From NCBI RefSeq assembly GCF_037975245.1, contig NC_092565.1:18269999-18333998 (forward strand): a stretch of 64,000 nucleotides of DNA, read 5' to 3'. Positions 1-14,252 of the stretch are shown piece by piece. The notes under the pieces were generated by a model that was given only the letters and a program-made list of their open reading frames with translations, had not been told where the DNA came from and searched no databases. Both the position numbers and the translations under genes were made by a program. How positions within the stretch are numbered: position 1 is the stretch's first letter; the number at the start of each line of letters is the position of its first letter. The DNA comes from Apostichopus japonicus (taxonomy: Eukaryota; Echinodermata; Holothuroidea; Aspidochirotida; Stichopodidae).

Positions 1-261
1 TTTGTTGTATAATGTGGCCATCTGCGCAATATTTACTTGAAAATAAAAGGCATCATCAATTTGTTCGTTTGTACTTCATATTTTATAGCTACTTTGTTTA
101 CTTTTTCCCATAAAATAAAACAAAAAACATCACTAAGTGTTTAAATTGACATAATATCCGACGGAAACAGTGTACTATGCCGTTATGTAGCAAGTATATA
201 CCAATCCTACCATTACATGTATACATTGAAGTATTGTGGCATGAAACGGTGAGGACAAATG

Positions 262-378
262 AGTAAAATTCATTATGGAAATGACTGGGGAACTTCATCC
301 CTACGACCGGAATTCGAACCCAGGCCGCTGATCATGAGGACGCACTGACAAACTGTTGGTATGTCCAACTGTTCGAAA
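262..378 (-). mobile_element. Diverged tRNA-derived SINE fragment
   Basis: On the minus strand there is a good B-box-like motif (GGGTTCGAATTCC, + strand 309-321). The A box expected ~35-45 bp before it is degraded. The upstream stretch at about 351-374 (TATGTCC, then TTCGAAACC) recurs next to the minus-strand SINE at 56.4 kb, so both look like members of one family. The segment sits directly beside the GGAC/GAAC satellite. I infer a SINE relic and not a functional tRNA, because no acceptor stem can be paired. Confidence 0.45.
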
Positions 379-383
379 CCAGA

Positions 384-549
384 TGGATGAACGGACGAAA
401 GGACGGACCGACCAACGGACGAACGGACGAACAGACGAACGGACGGACGGACGGACGAACGGACGAACGGACGAACGGACGGACGGATGAACGAACGGAC
501 GAATGGATAAATGGACGATTGGACAAATAGATGGACGAACGGACGGACA
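384..549. repeat. (GGACGAAC)n-like simple satellite
   Basis: About 165 bp are built from GGAC and GAAC tetramers with scattered changes such as GGAT and AGAC. Its reverse strand reads as arginine/serine/proline-rich low-complexity peptides, which are an effect of the repeat and not evidence of a gene. Confidence 0.9.
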
Positions 550-2919
550 AATTTTAATAGAACTACATACATGTTAATTCCATCACATTGAATTTTATAG
601 ATTCAAACTATTTAGGGTTCTAGGGCAATTATTCTAAATTATTAAGTTACACAAATTTTGCAAAAGCTTCCTGTGTTCTATAATTGCATCCATTTTCTAA
701 TTTCTACTCATTTGTTGCCTGACCTTACCGATATCAATCCAATGACCGTAATTACGAAATGGAAGATGCTTTCAACATTAAAAAATTAACGATTAGGCTA
801 ATCACTTCTCTTTTTTCCTTCTGCATCACTAGTCAACCATTATATGGTAATTCTTTAATGGATTTTTGCCCCAATTTGAATCTTAACATCCAATGTATCT
901 ATCCTTTTTTTTTTCTTTTTTTTTTTTAGATGTGTAATTATATACAAGAACTGACCCTTCACATATTTAAGACACACGTAGTAGTTTGGTTACCAAGGAG
1001 ATAAATATGTGACCCGCGCAGTTCAAACACTTACACTTCATCCACTATTGACCAAAAAGGAAAAAAAAAGAAACTTTCTGGAAAAGCTCTGCACCTGCAA
1101 ACAAATATAACAATAGGAGAAACTTGAAACCAAGACAGTGTATCACAAGGAGTGAGAATTGCCTGAAAAGACCATCGATTAGTTTAGTTTACCTCTCTTT
1201 TGTTTGGAAGCTTTGAAAACTAAATAGAGACACCCATACCCATGACTTGCAGCAGCAGCACGAAACACTTCATACATAATAAAGTGGTGCTCTCTCAGTA
1301 TTCTTTCCTTTCACATTTCGTGCTTGTCAAAATAGAGACTGTTGTTTGAAACAGACGTGAGATGGTCAGATAATCCTAGCCAGTGAAACGTGTCGGGAGC
1401 TTCTTTCGACGTCTGTGAGTAGATGTATATAGTTTTGGGTTCACCTCGGTGGTTTTTGTTTTTTCTTCTCCTCTCTGGATAAGAGTAGAATGCTGTATTA
1501 GTCACAGGATGCCGAGTGGTGAGTATATATAAGGTCATTTTCAAAGTAGTAATATATACTTCATTCAGGTTTTAGAACATTTGACTATTTATTCGATATG
1601 ACAGAGGTCGAAGACCTTATACGTGTGCAGTTATTGCACATCACATGCAGAGGCATTTACATGTATATGTTACTAAGGACAGCTTTGTAAATTATAGAGA
1701 TATCATCGAAGTTAGTAAAATCAATTATTCAAGAATTGAAGAAGTTTTATGTGATGCATTACTATTTCAAAGGGGGAAAAGGCCGCAGCTCATAAGGACA
1801 CGAAATCGGATATGATCAAGACAATAATGACGTAATCGAGTTTATAATTGTGTTTGGATTCTACGATTCTCAAAACAGTGGTTGTGTTTGCGGATGGGAT
1901 GCAAATTGAAAATTGCTTTGTTGTCTGTATCGTTTTGTTTTTGTTTTGTTTTTGTTTGTTTGAAGTAGGAATCATAGTCACAGAGATTTAATATGCCTTG
2001 ATCTTCAACAAACATTTTAGTATCATATAGCTCCTAGAATTCATGCATATTATTTATCATTATAATGAACGTTTTTAAGATACATGCTTTCCCTTAAATT
2101 TTACGTTTTTATTTGCTTCAGTACTGTTAAAATATAAGCAATCATTAAAGGAAAGTGTAGAGTACCCATAAATATCTGTTACTATCGTCCATCAAAATCG
2201 CTCCATAAACGATGAGATGTGATTTCAAAGATTTTACAAATCAATGGATAAAGTAATAATTTGTTTTACTTTGTGGAATAATCATGTTTTAACCATATTC
2301 GACTAAACCGTTAACTTATTTACATAGTAAAGCGCATCCAACAGGTTCTAACCACGTATACAGATCATATATAGTTAGATCGATAGGTATCATCTTATGT
2401 GTGATTCAGTATATGGTTCAGAGAGAGTTACACAAACTTATAACTCAACGCGTGAAGCAGTTTTATACGTCATAATAATAAACAATCAAAGATTCAATGA
2501 ACGTTGTTATATTGTCATCAAATCTAGTAGACAAGACTCATTAATAATGTTGTTATATAGTCAATACGTGCACTCATGAAGGAATGAATTATGTAAATTA
2601 TTTGCTGATTTTAAGAAAGAACATAAAGGAGAAAGAAACATATCATTTTGTGACTAAGCCGATTTCGTTATCATACAACAAAGAGAAACGTGTATTTTTT
2701 TTTTTTATAGTTAGCATGGTTTAAATGGTTCATATCGTTACAGAATAGTAAAGAGAACAGAACAAATTAAATATAACATTTTGAAGTGTGACGGTAATAT
2801 TTCACCCTATCGGCTAAGTTTTACTAAGTAGCACTTAATTTTTCAATATCCTGATTGAAACTGTTTGAGGATAACTGATTGTCTATGTTTCTATGCAGAA
2901 GCACGTGCCCCGCCCGCAT
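550..2919. other. Unrecognised intergenic sequence
   Basis: AT-rich sequence with no reading frame I can recognise. It holds a T-rich tract near 905-929 and scattered A/T runs. No TIR, LTR or RNA gene was seen. Confidence 0.6.
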
Positions 2920-2962
2920 CCCACCACACGCCACCCCACCACACGCCACCCCACCACACCCC
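2920..2962. repeat. 15-bp C-rich minisatellite, about 2.9 copies
   Basis: The 15-bp unit CCCACCACACGCCAC is repeated almost perfectly nearly three times. It is a small local expansion in otherwise AT-rich DNA. Confidence 0.85.
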
Positions 2963-3385
2963 GAAAATATCTTTCAAATGGCCTACATTTAGTACTATAT
3001 GTAATGTAGTTATATGTAGATGATTGAAATGATATAGCCGTTTTCCATCTAAAACCGCTTACCAACATAATAATTTCTCATAGACCTCTCCCTAAGACGG
3101 ATTATCAGCCAACATCTGTGGCCCACCAACACCCCTAACCCAACCGCACACTCCCATCCCTCCCATACACCCACCTTCTCCAAACAAACATCGAACTCTA
3201 AGCTATACGGGCCTGCCACGGAAACATATTAAAATGGTATATGATTTCATTGTGCTTACAGATTTACAATAGTTCCATCTTTTTGTACAGTGATTCATAA
3301 TTTCATGTAAACTAGATTTTCCGTCGCGTTACAAGATATTTCAACGAATTTGTACTATTAAAAATCAAGAACAAAACAGGTTGCA

Positions 3386-3501
<116 letters not shown>

Positions 3502-4072
3502 ATGCACGAGTATTGCTTTCATTCTTAGAGTATTTTTCATTGTACCATATACTAACTGTATACATCAGTGTCGTACACTGGTGTTCAAAGGTTTACATTA
3601 ACTATCGGAGTGTGGGGGGTTTTTTGTCTTTTTTTTTGTCTTTTTCCTTTCGTTTTATGTTTGTTTTCGTTCTTTCTCTCCTCTGTTTTCATCAGTCTCT
3701 AAAGTGAAACCTTTCCTGCGTTTCATATGTCGCTTGAGTTTATACCATAGGTCATTACCACGATTGTCACAGACTGTCACGTGACCCTACCCTATTGTGG
3801 CGAACTTACTTCGAAAATTAGAAAAGAATAATTGTTTAGAAGAAAAGTGTTCTATGTGGAAATATAAAAAACTTTAAAAAATCGGTCAATTACCCTTTGC
3901 AGATGGTATGTTTGAGTGCGTATGAATCGGTAAACTGTAAGGAACCGTGCTTAAATACTGCACGTTGTATACCTTGTAACGATCAAAGTTACATAAATGC
4001 AGTTAGTTATTAGTATTGAAAAACATGAGAAGCGCGCGTCTTTCTCCCTGGATCCACCCCTCCCCACCCCAA

Positions 4073-4144
4073 CCCCCCCCCCTTCCCCTCCAATGCAATG
4101 TCATAATTCCCCCCCCCCTTCCCCTCCAATGCAATGTCATAATT
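4073..4144. repeat. Perfect 36-bp tandem duplication containing poly(C)
   Basis: Two adjacent identical 36-bp units (4073-4108 and 4109-4144). Each has ten C residues, then TTCCCCTCC, then AATGCAATGTCATAATT. The identity implies a very recent slippage or duplication event. Confidence 0.93.
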
Positions 4145-7100
4145 TTGATACAGAACTATATGGAATTTGGGATTTACTGTATAATGAGAATTTATGACAA
4201 TGTGACGCTCTGTTCACATAAAATTCTATCGCCTGGAAATAGAAACAGTGGATATGAATACTGCTAACTATATATAAACAGAATACATATATGTACGCAA
4301 AACTCCAATTTAATATTGGTGATAGTTCAAACACTATGGAATGCGGATTTTATTTGGATTCTTCTCCGATATACTTTGTTATCTGGTAAGATAACACATC
4401 CCTTGTATATAATAGTCAAGAGTTTGGCTGTTTTCTGTCATGCCATGAAACTGTACGTAAATTTCTTGCGAACATATTGCAACAAGTGGCTGTAAGACTA
4501 ATACTTGTAACAGTAAAATAAAAAATCTTTCAAATATTGACAATATTGACAACTGTCATTTGTATAACAATTAAAGGAAAAGTGAAAACCGATGAACAAA
4601 ACCTGAAAGAGAAAGCAAGTTTATTTTTAGAAGCCATTTTGTTTTACAGCAGATGTATATAGGCTAGAATGTAATCGAGTTGGTTCACTTGAAACCCTGT
4701 ACTGACGGACATATGCTAACGAACGCTGCTGTTCAAGAGATATTTTCGCGACTATTAATATCTACACATTAAATAATGAGAAAAAAAACTCAATGAATTC
4801 TTTCCTTGTTTATTAGTTCACTTTTGCTTTGTTTATTATCGCTTTTGGATTTAGATATGATCTATACCCTTACTGATTTCCCTTGTATTTTTGTGGCTAA
4901 TCCAATTTACAATTTTTGTATTTCAACATGCAGGGCTATCTAACTTTGTAACCCACATGTCGCAATTTGAACTAACATTTCGTAATCGCATAAGGGTGCG
5001 GTATCGTTTAAGCCGTAATATAATTCTTCAATGTTTACACATGTGTCGACAATACTGAAAAACATGTTTCTTCCCAGAATGTTGACAAAGCTTGACTCTC
5101 AGTTAAGAGGCGTGTGTCACGATCTATGATCAAACTATTAAACCGAATTTAATGATGATATTTAGCTATATCTCTTATGAAAGGTATCTTGTTTGTTTGA
5201 AGCTACAGCGTAAATATTGAAGTCACACATTTCCACGAATCAAGCTCTTGAATTTTGTTTGAAATTATATTTAAGGGAAAGAAAACATTTTTTTTTAAAC
5301 AGCTCCTACATAAGGTAACGTTTTGTACGTCTATGAATCCTCTAATGTTGGAATAAAGGACTGCAAGAATATGAAACAAGTATCTAAAAGATAAAGTGAA
5401 ATATAGCAATATGTATCTAGCATACACTTTTTATTCTAAAGATTGAAAAGTCACTCTTTGAGAGTGTTCGAGGTGATCACACATATGTAGATTGAATTCA
5501 ACTACTTTCTAAGAGTGAAATTTAGCTCCTAAAAAAAAAAGCAAATTACCTTCTTATTTCGAGCTATTTTTGCGTGCAGTTAATATTCCGAATCGCTCAC
5601 GTGACTGGAAAATAAATAGGTTGCAAAGTCTAAAGTTCGCTAATATAATTTATAAATTGAAACTACCTTTCTTTGCATGGGTATTTCCTTTCGTTTTCAA
5701 AGTATATATTCTATGTTAACTTGAATGATCAAACCACTAATTGTGGAATCATGAAACTGTCATTAAATTTTGTTTATTAATTTATTAGAGTTTAATAGAC
5801 TATTATGATCATATCATGTATAAAGGAGTATAATATATAAAGCTCTTCAACGATTGACATGTTACTTTTTTCCGCGAGGCTGCAACAAAGATTGTGCTGT
5901 ATTTCTGTGTAAGTCGCCAAAGTCAAATTCTGTCGTAGTTGTGTGTACATAAGCTGATACGGTATCCCTACGAGAAGGCAAACTGATCGTAATTTAGGTC
6001 ATTTTGTGTGCTGCGGTATTATGAAAATGATTGTCGCAAAAGTTATGAATGAAAGCTCTTCATGGGCGTTCGAAAGGACCAGGGGTGTAGGAAATGGGGA
6101 TATAAAAGGCCTGACCCACCCACCCCCTCCCCACCCTCTATTGTCAGTTGCGGGATTTTGTTTTCAAAATTTGCAATATTTATGAGCACAACCTTGAGAT
6201 TAGACCTTATTATATACCTAATGTTTAAAGTCTAAATACGCATACCTCAAAATACACCACATGACCTCTAAACTTTGCTTTCGGGTGGAGCAGCTCAGAC
6301 CCCCCCCCCCCAGCCACCCCTTCTACATGGAAGTCGCATTCAACGACCTTACAGCCACACTCGTTACTCGTTCATTTTTATAAATCTTATACACTCTTCA
6401 ATACAAATTCATGCCCCTTCCTAAATCAGTCTGGAGAAACTCAATACTGCGTTTTTTTTTCTCGGGTCATATGCTCAACCGCCGAAACAATAATAATAAT
6501 AATCAATAATGTTGTTCATAACTTGGTCGACACCATTTCCCATCATTCAGTTTTCATTTAAATCCAGGCAACACCAACACTTATGTTTTTTCCCCAAAGT
6601 TTGCAGTTATGTGGAAGTTTTCTGGATTGAGTTTAATGACAACTTTCAAGAAAAGGCAAATTTATAAAATATGTGGAAAGAAAATCGAAGTCTATATCAC
6701 TTGCACTTTTCCTGGAAATTATTACGGACGTCAAGAACAAAATGTCCGGGCGACAAAAATTGCTTACAATTAAAATGGATTAATTTACTACTCGATAATA
6801 AACGTTGTTTCGAATTCAAACATCTGCGATACAATCTTAGTAAGATTGCTATCGTAATTTGATTATCATTACTTTCAAGATTTGAATAAGTTCACTTAAA
6901 AAAAAAAGAAACACAAACCAAGTCAACATGAAAACTTTCATGGCCGGAAAACTGACGTATGTTTCACATATGTATTGCCATTTGTTCAACTATTTGACTT
7001 CATCTACAGGAATCTAATTGTAGGACACTTACAGTCGAAGTTATTAACCGAATCCACCAATAGAAAGGCCTTCTTGTAACGGATCAAAGTACTTTATAAT

Positions 7101-8440
7101 ACTCACTTGGAAGACTGGAAAATGACCGACATTTATATATAAATATATTTATATATATAATATAATAATAATAATAATATATATAATAATACATACACTG
7201 ACCTAGGGGCATTATAATCATTGGGAAGTTACACATGTTCAGAAACGCAACTAATCAATAGGAAAGATGACGAACTCCTTGTATAAAGATGTGAGTTACC
7301 AAATATTAAAATGTAGGTTTTAAAGAAAGGTCGTGTGTTTGTATGCTAAACTTTTCCCTGTAGGCTAACTTTGTTGGAGCCAACAAATTATCCGCCTTGA
7401 AATATGTCATTCGATAATATTGTTGATAAAAAATAATAAAAAGGCATCTTTTACCATTGTTGTATTTTTTGGAGCAACTGGTTACGTTGACAACATAAAT
7501 AGCTTTATCGTTATATATGCTTCTTTGTAATGTTACTTTTGCCATTAGTAATATACAATAGATTAGGCTTAACTCTGCAAAAAGCACAGATACATTTCAA
7601 GCCAACAACTCTCGACTTCACCCGGATGTACCACTTTATCTTGTACAAAAGATAAACCCATTTGAGAGCTGGTTTGGGCCTCGAGGACTATTGCGTGACC
7701 GCCCCCTCCACCACCCACCCCAATCCTTTTGAAATCGCCTTTTCCTTCATCGTTTTACGAAAATGAGAATAGATTATTCTACATCCCTTACTTTCCCAGG
7801 CCCATATATTGTCCCTGTAGCCTGACCTCTGATCTATATAGATATACATAGCCTTGCCTAATTTGCATATATGAATACAGAATGAAGCTGCTATTGTTCA
7901 TTAAATGCTGTTTATAACTTACACCAGACAATTCGACTTCTTTTGGAAGAGACGAAGTACAGTTTTAGCAAATACACTATACCTCACTGGTAATTCGAGT
8001 TTAAACTGCTGGCAAAATGACTTTATAAATGGGCAACGAACCGTGCATAGGCTATACATTCTAGGTGAATCTCTTTGTAAAATAAAACAATCTGGTAAAG
8101 TAAACATTGGTATATGCATATGCTCTTTGCATATGCTAAGGAGAACAATGAGCTTTTTCCTTTCCAAACGGAATTATTTGGTTTATTTTACCCTAAATCC
8201 GGGTATAAGTATATAAGCTGACAGGAACACAAACCAATGATAGTTAAGAGTGGTTGGGAAGAACTGAAGGTTTTCTCAAGATTCTTTACAAGAGATTCCT
8301 CCTCCCATGCAACCTTTTTACCGCTTGTTTACATTCTGGCTTCTTCGAAATATTTTTTTATTTTTTTAAAGATGGTGGGGGGAAATAATCCAGAATTGAA
8401 GTTTTTAAACTGATTGACAATGGAGGCTGTGACCATAACC
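4145..8440. other. Unrecognised intergenic sequence with TA/AAT-rich patch
   Basis: No recognisable gene. It includes a TA/AAT-rich low-complexity patch at about 7133-7193, a poly(C) run near 6301 and a hAT-like left-terminus motif (CAGGGGTGTAGG) at about 6081 with no matching right end. The short reading frames match nothing I know. Confidence 0.55.
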
Positions 8441-8442
8441 CT

Positions 8443-8472
8443 CCCCCCCCCCCACAAACACACACACACAGG
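8443..8472. repeat. Poly(C) run followed by (CA)n
   Basis: Eleven C residues followed directly by a CA-dinucleotide tract. Confidence 0.9.
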
Positions 8473-8474
8473 TG

Positions 8475-10733
8475 TGTTTGACATTCAGACCGAGGACCCC
8501 ATTGTTTTTTCCATTGTTCAAATCCACGTACCCTAAGCCTAACAATACCACATAACAATATAATTCTTTCGAGGACGTGGCGATTCTTTAGAAATCACAT
8601 ACGAGGACCTGGAATTCTTTTGTTCAAGTCCTCGGTCAGAATACAAAACAAGTGCACATGCGCACACCACTGTTGTAAACATTTTAAGTCCGCTCTCATT
8701 CGCAGTGTCCAAAAGAGATACACACCAACAATGTTTACAGACAGTACACATAATGCTCCCTTCATAACGTACTTGCGGACATTGCCTATAGGGTGAGCGA
8801 ACGCTAAGAAGATTGTATCGCAGGTAAATTATGTTCTTGCTTCTCCTTCCCTTCCCCAGGCTAAGAAACATTTCTCGTGAAATATTTTGTAAGGGCGGCA
8901 AAAGTCGATGTTCTTTGTTGGTGTGGAAGGGGCCTTTTTAAGGTATAGTTTAATGTAGGAAAATTCATTCTAAATCCTCCAACATTATTGTATGAAAGAA
9001 AATCAACTTTCCATTAATGTAATCATACGAGGTAGAGAAAAAACAAACTCGCGACCAAACTTCAATAATTGAAATGCCAAATTGAAAAAGAGAGGGGACC
9101 TTAAAATAAAATCATTACTTTTCGCCTGAGGTATTCTAATGTCCCCATAAAAGTCCTTTAACTAAAACTTACAGTGCTTTGTAATTATTATATGATTTTT
9201 TTTAACGAAAGTTTAAGTGTTTGTTTAGGGACTTCCAAAAGGTTAAATCAGTATGCTTTATATTAAATTAATTGAACAGTTCTCTTCTTAGAGATTGGGA
9301 GTGTTTGATGGATTTTCTGTAAATTTGTTTTTGTGAAGTAAACTGCAAATACTATAAGTATAAGACATATTATGTTCAAACCTTCAATGGTGGTTTCTTG
9401 ATCCAAAATATGAAATACATTTGTAGAAACAAATACAGGATGACTCTTATGCTCTTCACTGGTTTTATTGTAATTTTGTTGAAGTTCTGATGCCCCTCGG
9501 GGAACTTTTTATCCCCCCCCTTTTTCCTCCTGTATTCATCCACCTCTGATATATGCGCTCCACCATTTCATGTGAGTCGCTATAGTTAACATGAGAATGA
9601 TCGTGCCTTGATAGTAGTGTTTGCATGATGACGATCGCTCGTACATTGATTACTCCAGATCCACAGCAACTAAGGCCTGGGTTGTTTTTTTCCTTTTTTC
9701 ATTTCTTTTTTATGTCATTCAAGATAGAGCCTGGACACGAAAACCCAAACAACTTAATCCACTCTTAACCCTAGTCCCCTAACAGCGCGATTGTAACCGT
9801 ATGGTTTGGATCGACTTGGTAATCCTCGGGTCACCAATTCCAATCCCTTTCTATCCAACAAATTTCTTTGCTTCTTTCAAATTAGCCTTCACGTTGATCA
9901 CATTCCTGGGATTTTGTTTTTTGAAAACTATCTGGAATTGAAAATGTTTTGAAAACGAATGAGGGTGATTATAGACTTTAGAACTAAGCACTAAATTGCA
10001 TGGAATTCTTTGATAATTGGAGAGAGAGAGTCGCGAGTGTATAGAGATTGGAATCATATAAATGTCAGCGTGGCTTGTGATGGATGAGAAATTGAACTGG
10101 AATGAACGTGTTAATTATATCGAAGAAAAAACAAACAACGCTTGAAACCGATACTGTATACTGTTCTTGATAGCTGAATATCTCTAAATGTTAAACCAGA
10201 CATATGCTTGCCAGTTTTTATATATCTAGTAATATCTGTCGCGTTTGGTCTATGGTTGGTCTTACAAGTGGGTTAGGGGAAAACAGCAAGAACCAAGTGA
10301 TAGGTCTATAGTGATAGGATAGTAAAAACCGACGGGAGAGATATAAATAAGATTATAATGTGTTTTTTATAGCTTTCTGGTTTTCAATATTTCATTTTTA
10401 CAATATGATGAATCTCTGGAATACTCCTTTAAGGCTAAATTCACGATGACGTCATGCTCCTATAGGTGAAAATCCAAATATGAAGCTTAATCCATAGTTT
10501 GATAACTTCACACCCCAAGTCACTCAAGATAGATCCTTGGTAAGAATATCAAACAATCATTGATCCTATTCTCAGCTCCAGTCCATTAACATTAATTAAG
10601 AGTGTAGCCAAAATCCATAACTGTAGTTTGTATGATAGGCTAATATATCCCATATCTTGATTTTCAGAAGAATAGTTTGTGGTACCTTAAAGCTACCCTC
10701 TACAATTCTCTAAATTAATTTACACATTCGTAT
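8475..10733. other. Unrecognised intergenic sequence
   Basis: A 120-codon minus-strand open frame at 8539-8901 lies here, but it has no recognisable domain and no supporting gene structure. Nothing else was identified. Confidence 0.5.
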
Positions 10734-11515
10734 TTAAAGGTCGTCAGAATTGGACCTAAAAGTTTATTATTTCTGTTTTTGTTTTGTTTTTAAAGTATAT
10801 CTCGATATGGATGGGAGGAGCTGGTATTTAATGTTATTCCCGGACATAGAGGAGTGTTCATGTTGGACAATTAGAAAATCTCAGTGTTGAAGAATGTTGA
10901 GTGAGTGGCAGTGAGATGCTGACGTTGAAGATTAAGTACGAGTGACCATTTCTTTGACATTCTAGCATATTTGGAGGCAATACAGGTGACATTTTAATAC
11001 TTGAATTTAGAAATGGAATTCTTTCAATTTAGTCCCAGAAAAAATGTATGTCGAATTAACTATAAATATTCAGTTCGCTTCAGATAACTTTAATTTTCTT
11101 CATCCACTTTTAACAATTCCCCAAAAAGTGGGGCTTATTTGTGAAGTCAGTTAGAGCTTTCAGAGTACTTATGTCAGTTGCTTCCCCTTGAAAAATATCA
11201 ACATAAGATAACATTTCTTATTTATTCCAAAGAATATACAATAGCTTAATAGCGAAAACATGTATCTACCTTATATGATAATTTACATCATATTAAGAAG
11301 ATTTAACTTTTAGCAAGATAATAACCAAAACAAGGAAACTGACGTCATAACTGATTAACTTCTTAACCCTTTCCATAATATAGATATCGAATTTCGTGAC
11401 TATACCGAAATATATTCATACTAGGTAAGATCACTCTCTGTTAATATAACATAAGATTAGCATAATAAAGCACTATTGAGAGTGCATATACAAAAAAAAA
11501 AGGTAGGCGTGATTT
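10734..11515. repeat. Tandem duplication, long copy A
   Basis: The left edge (10734 to about 10806, TTAAAGGTCGTCAGAATTGG onward) and right part (about 11300-11515, ending GGTAGGCGTGATTT) both recur in the adjacent copy at 11515-11795. About 490 bp in the middle (10807-11299) are absent from that second copy. The family is unknown; no TIR, LTR or coding capacity is visible. Confidence 0.85.
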
Positions 11516-11795
11516 TTAAAGGTCGTCAGAATTGGACCTAAAGGTTTACTATTTCTGTTTTTATTAAGTATATTTCGGTAGATTTGACTTTTAGCAAGAT
11601 AATAACTAAAACAAGGAAAATGACGTCATAACTGATTAACTTCTTAACCCTTTCCATAATATATATCGAATTTCGTGACTATACCGAAATATATTCATAC
11701 TAGGTAAGATCACTCTCTATATGTTAATATAACATAAGATTAGCATAATAAAGCATTATTGAGAGTGCATATACAAAAAAAGGTAGGCGTGATTT
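11515..11795. repeat. Tandem duplication, internally deleted copy B
   Basis: This repeats the ends of copy A. Positions 11515-11577 match the left edge, and 11581-11795 match 11300-11515 with few substitutions, one 4-bp insertion (ATAT after ACTCTCT) and a shorter A run. The middle of copy A is missing. Confidence 0.85.
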
Positions 11796-12109
11796 CAGAA
11801 GGCCTTCAAAGGCACTTATAGGAATGAATTCGTTCAATCAGCAACATAGAAGGTGAAGGTTTCGTTCAAAGTAATAAACAGAAAGATAAAAGAAAAGAAA
11901 ACAGATTAATTTGCTTTATTCAACGGATATATTTCTTTTACTTAACCTTCTCCCAAAAGAAGGTCGAGTTATAAAAGGTGTTTGTTGCCATCAAGTGAAA
12001 ACTATAGTTCAATTCAGGTAACCTATAACTATCGACGCTCTTAGCTGAACAAAAGGCAACACAGAATAACACATTTCATAATACCAGAAGCCAACTATCT
12101 TGAATTACT

Positions 12110-12278
12110 GCATATTCATATAAGCTTATATATATTGCATATTCATATAAGCTTATATATAATGCATATTCATATAAGCTTATATATATATATATATATA
12201 TATATTATGCATATTCATTTAAGCTTATATATATATAATGCATATTCAAGTAAGCCTATATATAATGCATATTCATAT
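12110..12278. repeat. Minisatellite, 27-bp units with HindIII-like core
   Basis: Six starts of GCATATTCAT lie at 12110, 12137, 12164, 12209, 12240 and 12267, most followed by ATAAGCTTATATAT. The third unit is lengthened by a TA expansion. It is AT-rich with no coding potential. Confidence 0.9.
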
Positions 12279-14215
12279 GTTCTACAGCGAGTGGCGACGG
12301 TTTCATAATGTTAATACAAAATCTATACTGTCCTCTCATATTATGCTTCAAAGCACTCGTACTGATAGTATGAACAGTTCCTAACCCAAGTCTGATATAA
12401 ATAGTGTATTCATTATTTCTAATACTGTCAGTACGTGTGCTTTGAAAAAACATAACGTGCAGTTCATGAAAAACAATGTCCCAGCTTGCTAAACTTCTCT
12501 TTGAAATGGATCAACATTAATGAAATATGATATTTTTTAACGAAAATATAAAACTTAATATAAAATCTGGTAGAGAGAGGGAGACATAGAGTCACGGAAA
12601 ATAACTGCATCATGTGAACTATAGGCAAAAAAATGTGTATTTGCGTATTTTTTTCCAAGCCGAACAGAAGACTTCTGTAATACATTAGCTGTATGATTCT
12701 GTGGAGAATAACAGTATTGTTTTATTGAAGAAAGGAAGACAAGGTCCAATGGAGTATTTTAACAGTTCCGTTCGAACTCGGGAAGAAACCGTATATTAAG
12801 CTGATGACGTCAATAACAAAGGTCTCCATATGCTGAGAGGTAAATGAAAACCACTGGGTGCCGTTAACATGCTAAAATCCATACCTAACAGTGTGGCCAA
12901 TTTCAGAAGAATGTTGACTTGTTCGGATTCTATAGATAATGGGTCTTGACAATTTTTCATTTTGCAAGTAAATTGACAGATTACAAACTTTCCATGCAGA
13001 TATTTTAAGAAATTTAAGAATTTAATTTAAAATATTCCATAAATACCCACTCAGAAGATTCCAAATTTGATCCATTGAAAAATATTCATCAATTAATCAA
13101 TAGTTGCAATTAATCGATTGATGAGTTAATCACAAAATGATGAACTACTTAACAATAAAGAAACAACAACAACTTTTTGGTCAAAACATGTAAACATAAT
13201 AAATGGCAATTTTTTCATCGTTACGTTCAAAATTGCTAATATGTCTAAGGTTCACCATAAACAGGACTTACATTGCCATGTATTTCGACTAACTTTATGT
13301 CCCTATCCATGTTCCTTATACTTTCCCCTAGTTAACGCTACCTATACCCTTCTATTATAGTTTTACATCCCTATGGTAAAGGTCAATGTGTATGCTTGTG
13401 TGAGAGGATCCCCCCCCCCCCCTTAACAGCAAAATATGTCCCCATGAGACAATATCTTATATTGCAAACAAATTTTTGATTTTTAAAAGTGCTCTAAAGA
13501 AAAATTCTTTACTTTTTCTTTTTTCTTTCTTTCTTTGTTTTTTAGGGAACACTTGATTAATTTTTCTATAAGTTAATATCTCCGGTTATTTTAATTTTTC
13601 CCAACGGATTGCCTGATCTGAAAACATCAAGCAAACAGTCATTATATATATTTCAAACCATCACCATAGAAGGTCGAGATTATTTCTAGTCGATCGGAAG
13701 AGAGCACAGATATGTTTTTTATGTTTTGTTTTACTTACTAAGCTCTTTTTTATCCGTTTTTACTCGGAAAAACCTCTTACCATTGAAGGACAATTTTTGT
13801 CTCTTCATATCTAAAATCTAGGGAAATGACTTACTTTTGACCTTGACTTTCCATAAAGTCAATAAATAAATGCCGCATGATGGGATATGCCAAGTCACTA
13901 GAGGATTTTCACCTACTTCCGCGCGACATGGAAGTGCGCATGTCCCAATGCTGTGTAAAAATGGAACGTGAAACACAACTACATAATGACTAATAACACC
14001 GTGCACAACTTCTTAGAAAGCTTTCTGTTTTTTTATTTCACCTTCTTCAGCCGAATATTTATAAAAAAAAAACAGGTTATATATGATGAATAAAAGAATA
14101 ATGGCATATGAAGTATATTGAAACAGATATAAAGAGCTTAAGCCAACAAAGCAGGTAAGAATAGAAGACATCAACATTATAAGACTGCATATATATTGCT
14201 TGAGTTTACTACGAT

Positions 14216-14252
<37 letters not shown>

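Noticed and set aside
8539..8901. 120-codon minus-strand open frame
   Set aside because: No recognisable domain, signal or membrane segment and no neighbouring exon; a length expected by chance in 64 kb.
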